Positions 6,498-10,310 of a stretch of DNA of 10,310 bases are shown here, piece by piece. A program made the position numbers and the translations under genes. The DNA is taken from the NCBI GenBank assembly GCA_002343845.1, contig DDSQ01000127.1, positions 41,309 to 51,618 of the forward strand, in the 5' to 3' direction. Source of the stretch: Planctomycetes bacterium UBA2386. Its GTDB lineage: Bacteria; Planctomycetota; UBA1135; UBA2386. Every line of letters begins with the position of its first letter. The first letter of the stretch is position 1. The notes beneath the pieces were generated by a model. That model worked only from the letters and a program-made list of their open reading frames with translations, had not been told where the DNA came from and made no database searches.

Positions 6498-7882
6498 ACA
6501 CGCCCGCGGCGAACGGCGACGACCTGGTGCTGGTGCACGGACTCGGGCGTTTCGGCGGCGGCCGTGAAGCCGTGCGCTGGCTCGCGCGCGCCGGCTATCG
6601 CGTGCGCATCGCCGACAAGAGTGCGGGCGACGACCTGGTGGCCGTCCGGCAGGCGCTCGCCGACGTGCCCGGGCTCGACTGGCAGCTCGGGCGCGAGGAC
6701 GACGGCGTGCTCGAGGGCGTGCGCTGGTTCGTCGTCAACCCGGCGATTCCCGATCAACATCCGCTGTTCGCCGCGGCCCGCGCGCGCGGCATCGCCTGCA
6801 CGCAGGAGTGCGACCTGTTCCTCGCCCACTATCCAGGCCGCGTGGTCGCGGTGACGGGCACCAACGGCAAGTCGACGACGTCGACGCTGTTGCATCGGGC
6901 GTTGCAGCACGGCGGCCAGGACGCGCTGCTCGGCGGCAACATCGGCCACAGCCTGCTCGCCGACGACGCACACTGGCGGCCCGACCAGGTCGCCGTGCTC
7001 GAGATCTCGAGCTTCCAGCTGCAGCGCATGGCGCCCGACCTGCGGGTGCACGGGGCGGTGTTCACGCGCGTGCTCACCGACCACATCGATCGGCACGGCA
7101 CGCTGGCCGCCTACCACGCGGCGAAGGGGCGTCTCGCCGCCGCCGCCACGGCATTCGTCGTCCATGCCGCCGACGATCCGGTGGCGTCGGCCTACGCCTC
7201 GCCAGCACGGCTGCGGCTCCGCTACACCGGCGAACCGCCGGCGCCTCGCAGCGCCGGGCGACTCGACGGCTTCCTCGCGCTGCGGCTCGACGCCGGCCCA
7301 CCCGAGTGCGTGGTGCACGAAGACGCGCTGCGCCTGCTCGGCGCGTTCCAGGTGGAGAACGTGATGGCAGCGAGCCTCGCCGCGCGATGCGTCGGCGCCT
7401 CGCTGCACGGCATCGGCCTGGCGATGGCGACGGCAGCACCGCTGCCGTTCCGCCTGCAGCTGCTCGCCGTGCGCGACGGCGTGCGCATCTACGACAACGG
7501 CGTCTCGACCGAGGTCGAGTCGACGCGGTCGGCGCTGCAGGCGCTGCGCGGGGCCGTGCACTGGCTCGGCGGCGGCAAGAGCAAGGACGGCGACTACCGC
7601 AAGGTCGCGGACGCGGTGGTCGGCCACGTCGCCTCGGCGCACCTATTCGGCGCCGCCGCCACGCCGCTCGCCGCGGCGATCGCCGGCGCCGTGCCGACCT
7701 CGGTCTCGACGACGCTGCGCGAAGCGCTGCCGAAGGCGCTCGCCGCGGCGAAGCCCGGCGACGCAGTGCTGTGGAGCCCGGCGTTCGCGTCGTTCGACCA
7801 GTACCCGAACTTCCGCGCACGGGCGCTCGAGTTCCATGCGCTGCTGGGCGCCAGCCGTGCGGAGCGTGGCGCGGCGCTGTAG
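6494..7882 (+). CDS. murD: UDP-N-acetylmuramoylalanine--D-glutamate ligase
   Basis: Adds D-glutamate to UDP-MurNAc-L-Ala using ATP, a cytoplasmic peptidoglycan precursor step. The 462-residue product has an N-terminal Rossmann-like domain (LVLVHGLGRFGGGREAVRWL), the ATP loop VTGTNGKSTT (120-129, Lys126), GGNIG (147-151), the MurD hallmark EISSFQLQ (170-177), TDHIDRHG (195-202) and the probable carbamylated lysine at 211 (AAYHAAKGRL). It also has GAFQVENVMAA (283-293), LGGGKSKDGDY (358-368) and the terminal SPAFASFDQYPNF (428-440), which corresponds to the SPACASFDQF motif of the family. The ATG at 6494 overlaps the upstream stop and has no visible ribosome site, so coupling probably drives its translation. 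The segment YDNGVSTEVEST (333-344) replaces the common NDSKATN, resembling the 'DS.STTPES' variants of some phyla. The gene lies outside any visible dcw cluster and 12 bp before mcsA. Confidence 0.95.
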   Translation: MNTPAANGDDLVLVHGLGRFGGGREAVRWLARAGYRVRIADKSAGDDLVAVRQALADVPGLDWQLGREDDGVLEGVRWFVVNPAIPDQHPLFAAARARGIACTQECDLFLAHYPGRVVAVTGTNGKSTTSTLLHRALQHGGQDALLGGNIGHSLLADDAHWRPDQVAVLEISSFQLQRMAPDLRVHGAVFTRVLTDHIDRHGTLAAYHAAKGRLAAAATAFVVHAADDPVASAYASPARLRLRYTGEPPAPRSAGRLDGFLALRLDAGPPECVVHEDALRLLGAFQVENVMAASLAARCVGASLHGIGLAMATAAPLPFRLQLLAVRDGVRIYDNGVSTEVESTRSALQALRGAVHWLGGGKSKDGDYRKVADAVVGHVASAHLFGAAATPLAAAIAGAVPTSVSTTLREALPKALAAAKPGDAVLWSPAFASFDQYPNFRARALEFHALLGASRAERGAAL

Positions 7883-7894
7883 CATCCCGACCCG

Positions 7895-8407
7895 ATGCAG
7901 TACTGCACCGCTTGCCAGAAGGCGCCTGCGACCGTCGTCATCATGGACGTGGCCGAGTTGAGCGTCACCGGCTCGCAGCACCTCTGCCAGGCCTGCGCCG
8001 AACAACTCGGCGTGGCGACGCCGAAGACGCCGAAGTTCTCGGCCGACACGCTCGAGATGCTGCTCGGCGGGATCAAGCAGGCGAAGCGGGCGACGCGCGC
8101 CGAAGCCTGCCCCGGCTGCAACCTGACGGTCGCCGAGTTCCGCAGCAAGGGGCGGCTGGGTTGCCCACGCTGCTACGAGACCTTCCGCGCCGAACTGATG
8201 CCGCTGTTGCAGCGCATCCACGAGGCGCAGACCCACACCGGCCGACTGCCCGGCGTGTTCGCCGCGGCGGCCCCGCCGGCAGCGGACGAACGTTCGCTGA
8301 GCGACGTGCGCAAGCGCCTCGAAGAGGCCGTGCGCGGCGAACGGTACGAAGAAGCAGCCTCGCTGCGCGACGAACTGCGGCGGCTCGAACGCGGCCCGAC
8401 GACCTGA
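7895..8407 (+). CDS. mcsA: McsA, zinc-binding activator of the McsB arginine kinase
   Basis: In Bacillus, McsA binds and activates McsB and helps target ClpC. The 170-residue product has the full McsA layout. There are four CxxC pairs (C4/C7, C31/C34, C72/C75, C90/C93) that would form two zinc sites, joined by a polar helix. A C-terminal UVR coiled-coil motif follows at about 135-167 (LSDVRKRLEEAVRGERYEEAASLRDELRRLE). The last zinc segment reads CPRCYETF, as in McsA proteins. Length matches the family (about 170-185). The ATG at 7895 is 12 bp after murD without a clear ribosome site; MQYCTACQ puts the first cysteine where McsA has it. mcsB follows 16 bp downstream, supporting the name over a generic UvrB/UvrC-motif protein. 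No ctsR gene precedes it, unlike the Firmicute operon. Confidence 0.93.
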   Translation: MQYCTACQKAPATVVIMDVAELSVTGSQHLCQACAEQLGVATPKTPKFSADTLEMLLGGIKQAKRATRAEACPGCNLTVAEFRSKGRLGCPRCYETFRAELMPLLQRIHEAQTHTGRLPGVFAAAAPPAADERSLSDVRKRLEEAVRGERYEEAASLRDELRRLERGPTT

Positions 8408-8423
8408 TTCCTTCCGCACCAAC

Positions 8424-9497
8424 GTGAGCAAGTCCAAGAAAGGCGACAAGCCGCCGGAGTTCCGCCCAGGCGCCTGGCTCCAGGGCACTGGCCCGGAGCA
8501 CGACATCGCGATCTGCACGCGAGTGCGGCTGGCCCGCAACCTGCGCGGCTTCCCGTTCTCGCCGTGCCTCGCCGACCACGAGTCGCGCCAGCTCTACGAC
8601 TTCGTGACCACGCGCCTCGCGCAAGGCGGGCTGCCCGAGAACCTGACCGTCGTCCACCTCGAGCCGGTCGACGAACTCGAACGCACCGTGCTCGTCGAGC
8701 GTCACCTGATCAGCCGCGAACTCGCGGCGAGCAAGCGACCCAGCGGCGTCGCCGTCGACGCCGACGAGAACGTCGCGATCATGGTCAACGAGGAGGACCA
8801 CCTCCGCCTGCAGGTGTTCGCCCCCGGCCTGCAGCCGGGCGAGGCCTGGCGCCGTGCCGAGCGGCTCGACGACGCGCTGCTGCAGCGCTTGCCGATGGCC
8901 TGGTCCGAGGAGTTCGGGTTCCTCACCAGCTGCCCGACGAACACCGGCACCGGCCTGCGGCTCTCGGTGATGCTGCACCTGCCCGGCCTCGTGTGGTCCG
9001 AGGACATCGACAAGGCGACCAACACCGCGCAGAAGATCCACCTGGCGGTTCGTGGCCTCTACGGCGAAGGCAGCCGGGCGCTCGGCGACTTCTACCAGGT
9101 CAGCAACCAGGTCACCCTCGGCCGCGACGAACAGCAGATCCAGAACGACGTGCTGCTCGCGGTCGGCCGACTCGTGCAGTGGGAACGCGACGTGCGGGCG
9201 GCGCTGCTGCGCGGCTCGGCGCGTGTGCGCACGCTCGACCGGGTGCACCGGGCGCTGGGCACGCTCGAGCGCGCCCAGATCCTGACCAGCGAGGAGGCTC
9301 TCGGCTGCCTGTCGGCCGTGCGCTTCGGCCGCGAGGAGGACCTGATCGACGGTTTCGACACCGCCGCGATCAACCGCGCCCTGCTGCTCTCGCAGCCGGG
9401 CCACCTGCAGCGCCACACCCGCGAGGTCCTGAAGCCCGAAGAACGCGACCAACGGCGCGCCCAACTGCTGCGCGAAGTGCTCGGTTGCGCGCCGTGA
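8424..9497 (+). CDS. mcsB: McsB, protein arginine kinase
   Basis: Transfers phosphate from ATP to arginine side chains of proteins, marking them for ClpC-ClpP degradation; related to phosphagen kinases such as creatine kinase. The 357-residue product, typical in length, shows ICTRVRLARNLRGFPF (30-45, nucleotide-phosphate arginines), MVNEEDHLR (120-128, catalytic acidic pair), FGFLTSCPTNTGTGLRLSVM (164-183, conserved Cys170) and GEGSRALGDFYQVSNQVTLG (214-233, Glu215). It also carries the C-terminal RDQRRA at 341-346, matching the RDxxRA phospho-arginine-binding motif that distinguishes McsB from small-molecule guanidino kinases. The start is GTG; it lacks a clear ribosome site and follows mcsA by 16 bp, so coupling is likely. 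In the Bacillus system McsA is required for activity, consistent with the adjacent gene. Confidence 0.96.
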   Translation: MSKSKKGDKPPEFRPGAWLQGTGPEHDIAICTRVRLARNLRGFPFSPCLADHESRQLYDFVTTRLAQGGLPENLTVVHLEPVDELERTVLVERHLISRELAASKRPSGVAVDADENVAIMVNEEDHLRLQVFAPGLQPGEAWRRAERLDDALLQRLPMAWSEEFGFLTSCPTNTGTGLRLSVMLHLPGLVWSEDIDKATNTAQKIHLAVRGLYGEGSRALGDFYQVSNQVTLGRDEQQIQNDVLLAVGRLVQWERDVRAALLRGSARVRTLDRVHRALGTLERAQILTSEEALGCLSAVRFGREEDLIDGFDTAAINRALLLSQPGHLQRHTREVLKPEERDQRRAQLLREVLGCAP

Positions 9498-9588
9498 ACC
9501 GCTGGTCGCGTGGCCGCTGCCGCGCCAGGCTCGAAACGGGAGCGCCCGGCGACCCGGATGGCCGAAATCCCGGCATCTCCCACTCCGG

Positions 9589-9607
9589 GCTGGATTGGCA
9601 ATCCGGC
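9589..9607. promoter_or_regulatory. Inverted repeat (operator-like dyad) upstream of clpC
   Basis: GGATTG (9592-9597) and CAATCC (9599-9604) are perfect arms around a single G. Adding GC outside on each side (with one T-G mismatch) extends the dyad to 19 bp. It overlaps the -35-like TTGGCA at 9595-9600, so a repressor bound here could block polymerase. It does not match the CtsR tandem heptamer or the CIRCE element. Confidence 0.4.
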
Positions 9608-9620
9608 TCAATCCTATATC
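9595..9620 (+). promoter_or_regulatory. Candidate clpC promoter
   Basis: TTGGCA (9595-9600, five of six matches to -35) is followed by TATATC (9615-9620, four of six matches to -10) with a spacer of only 14 bases. A 16-base spacer is reached using TATCCA at 9617-9622. This is the only AT-rich island in the 176-bp spacer between mcsB and clpC, and GAGG at 9660-9663 gives clpC its own ribosome site. A separate promoter for clpC is therefore plausible, although the short spacer makes the exact boxes uncertain. Confidence 0.35.
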
Positions 9621-9628
9621 CATGGCAT

Positions 9629-9644
9629 CCGATCCACGGATCGG
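9629..9644. promoter_or_regulatory. Perfect 16-bp inverted repeat in the clpC leader
   Basis: CCGATCC (9629-9635) and GGATCGG (9638-9644) are perfect complements around AC. Placed just downstream of the candidate -10, it would lie at or just after the transcription start. That suits a repressor operator or a short 5' mRNA hairpin. It shares the GGAT/ATCC core with the dyad at 9589-9607, as if both bind one dimeric factor. No matching regulator gene is visible here. Confidence 0.4.
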
Positions 9645-9673
9645 CATCACAACGGCCCCGAGGACCCAGCAGC

Positions 9674-10310
9674 ATGTTCGATCGCTTCACCGACCGCGCC
9701 AAGAAGGTGATGAGCTTCGCCCGCCAGGAGGCGATGAAGTTCAACCACGAGTACATCGGCACCGAGCACATCCTGCTCGGCCTGGTCCAGGAGGGCAGCG
9801 GCGTCGCTGCCAACGTCCTCAAGAACCTGACGATCGACCTCGAGAAGATCCGCCACGAGGTCGAGAAGATCGTCAAGACCGGCCCCTCGATGGTGACGAT
9901 GGGCCAGTTGCCGTTCACGCCGCGCGCCAAGAAGGTGCTCGAGCTGTCGCTCGAAGAGGCGAGCCAGCTCAGCCACAACTACATCGGCACCGAGCACCTG
10001 CTGCTCGGCCTGATCCGTGAGAACGAGGGCATCGCGGCCCAGGTGCTGATGAACCTCGGCATCAAGCTCGACGAGGTCCGCGAGGAAGTGCTCGAGTTCC
10101 TCGGCGCCTCGGAGAACAACAACGAAGAGGATGGCGAGAGCAGCGGCGAGTCGACCGGCGGTTCCGGCGGCAGCCAGGGCAAGGAGCCGCAGGCGAGCCA
10201 GAGCACGCCGACCGGCAACAGCAAGAGCAAGACGCCCGCGCTCGACAGCTTCGGTCGCGACCTCACCGAGTTGGCGCGTGAAGGCAAGCTCGACCCGGTG
10301 ATCGGCCGCG
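9674..10310 (+). CDS. clpC: ClpC-type AAA+ unfoldase, N-terminal part (cut by window end)
   Basis: Hexameric unfoldase that feeds substrates, including arginine-phosphorylated proteins, into ClpP. Only 212 codons are visible. MFDRFTDRAKKVMSFARQEA opens two Clp_N repeats: the first carries EYIGTEHILLGL (26-37) and the second HNYIGTEHLLLGL (101-113), with TPRAKKVLELSLEEA between. Glu31 and Glu107 align with the Bacillus ClpC glutamates (32 and 106) that form the two phospho-arginine pockets. Residues about 145-188 are a linker rich in Ser, Gly, Asn and Glu. LDSFGRDLTELAREGKLDPVIGR (190-212) then begins the first AAA+ domain just before its Walker A. The ATG at 9674 follows GAGG (9660-9663) after ten bases. 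Position behind mcsA-mcsB identifies it as ClpC rather than ClpA or ClpB. The Walker motifs and ClpP-binding loop lie beyond the window. Confidence 0.95.
   Translation, partial: MFDRFTDRAKKVMSFARQEAMKFNHEYIGTEHILLGLVQEGSGVAANVLKNLTIDLEKIRHEVEKIVKTGPSMVTMGQLPFTPRAKKVLELSLEEASQLSHNYIGTEHLLLGLIRENEGIAAQVLMNLGIKLDEVREEVLEFLGASENNNEEDGESSGESTGGSGGSQGKEPQASQSTPTGNSKSKTPALDSFGRDLTELAREGKLDPVIGR

Noticed and set aside
6206..7642. A 478-codon minus-strand open frame opposite murD
   Set aside because: It is a shadow of the murD coding strand; the product has no recognisable motif and murD is unambiguous.
9589..9610. A sigma-54 promoter suggested by TTGGCA upstream of clpC
   Set aside because: The required downstream TTGC(A/T) element at the fixed spacing is missing.
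8073..9650. A 525-codon minus-strand open frame opposite mcsA and mcsB
   Set aside because: Same artefact of GC-rich codon structure; McsB motifs on the plus strand are decisive.
9498..9673. A CtsR box or CIRCE element upstream of clpC
   Set aside because: Neither the tandem GGTCAAA heptamers nor the TTAGCACTC-N9-GAGTGCTAA dyad is present; the dyads seen here are different.

Overview
The window reads as an ordinary chromosomal segment from a very GC-rich bacterium (about 70% GC by eye, codon third positions nearly all G or C). Nothing in it suggests a plasmid, phage or transposon. The complete McsA-McsB pair followed by ClpC, together with LemA, a secreted prolyl oligopeptidase and several small lineage-specific proteins, fits a GC-rich member of Planctomycetota best. 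This is inference; Acidobacteriota or a delta-proteobacterial relative cannot be excluded by reading alone.

Layout. Bases 1-70 hold the 3' part of the SRP RNA gene, cut by the window edge. Alanine racemase (alr, minus strand, 98-1300) converges on it. Across a 218-bp divergent spacer lies an exported S9A prolyl-oligopeptidase-type serine peptidase (1519-3630), followed by a small hairpin. An uncharacterised alpha-helical protein (3778-4551) may be a degenerate haem-oxygenase-like (TenA/PqqC-type) protein. Next come a membrane-anchored conserved hypothetical protein (4588-5280) and lemA (5280-5855), which overlap by one base. A tRNA-Ser(GCU) gene with encoded CCA (5912-6001) is followed by a strong hairpin that takes in the CCA.

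The second half looks like one tightly packed transcription unit: a small putative lipoprotein (6051-6497) overlapping murD (6494-7882), then mcsA (7895-8407) and mcsB (8424-9497). After a 176-bp spacer with two inverted repeats and a run of ATCC motifs comes clpC (9674 to the window end, truncated).

How the genes work together. McsA, McsB and ClpC form the protein-arginine phosphorylation system best known from Bacillus: McsB, activated by zinc-binding McsA, phosphorylates arginines on damaged proteins, and the ClpC N-domain recognises phospho-arginine and delivers substrates to ClpP. The catalytic residues of McsB, its RDxxRA phospho-arginine-binding motif, the eight zinc-ligand cysteines of McsA and the two phospho-arginine-pocket glutamates of ClpC are all visible, so the pathway appears intact. 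No CtsR repressor gene precedes mcsA; murD occupies that place. Alr and MurD both serve peptidoglycan precursor synthesis but lie in separate units. I saw no CRISPR array, integrase, transposase, toxin-antitoxin pair or defence island.
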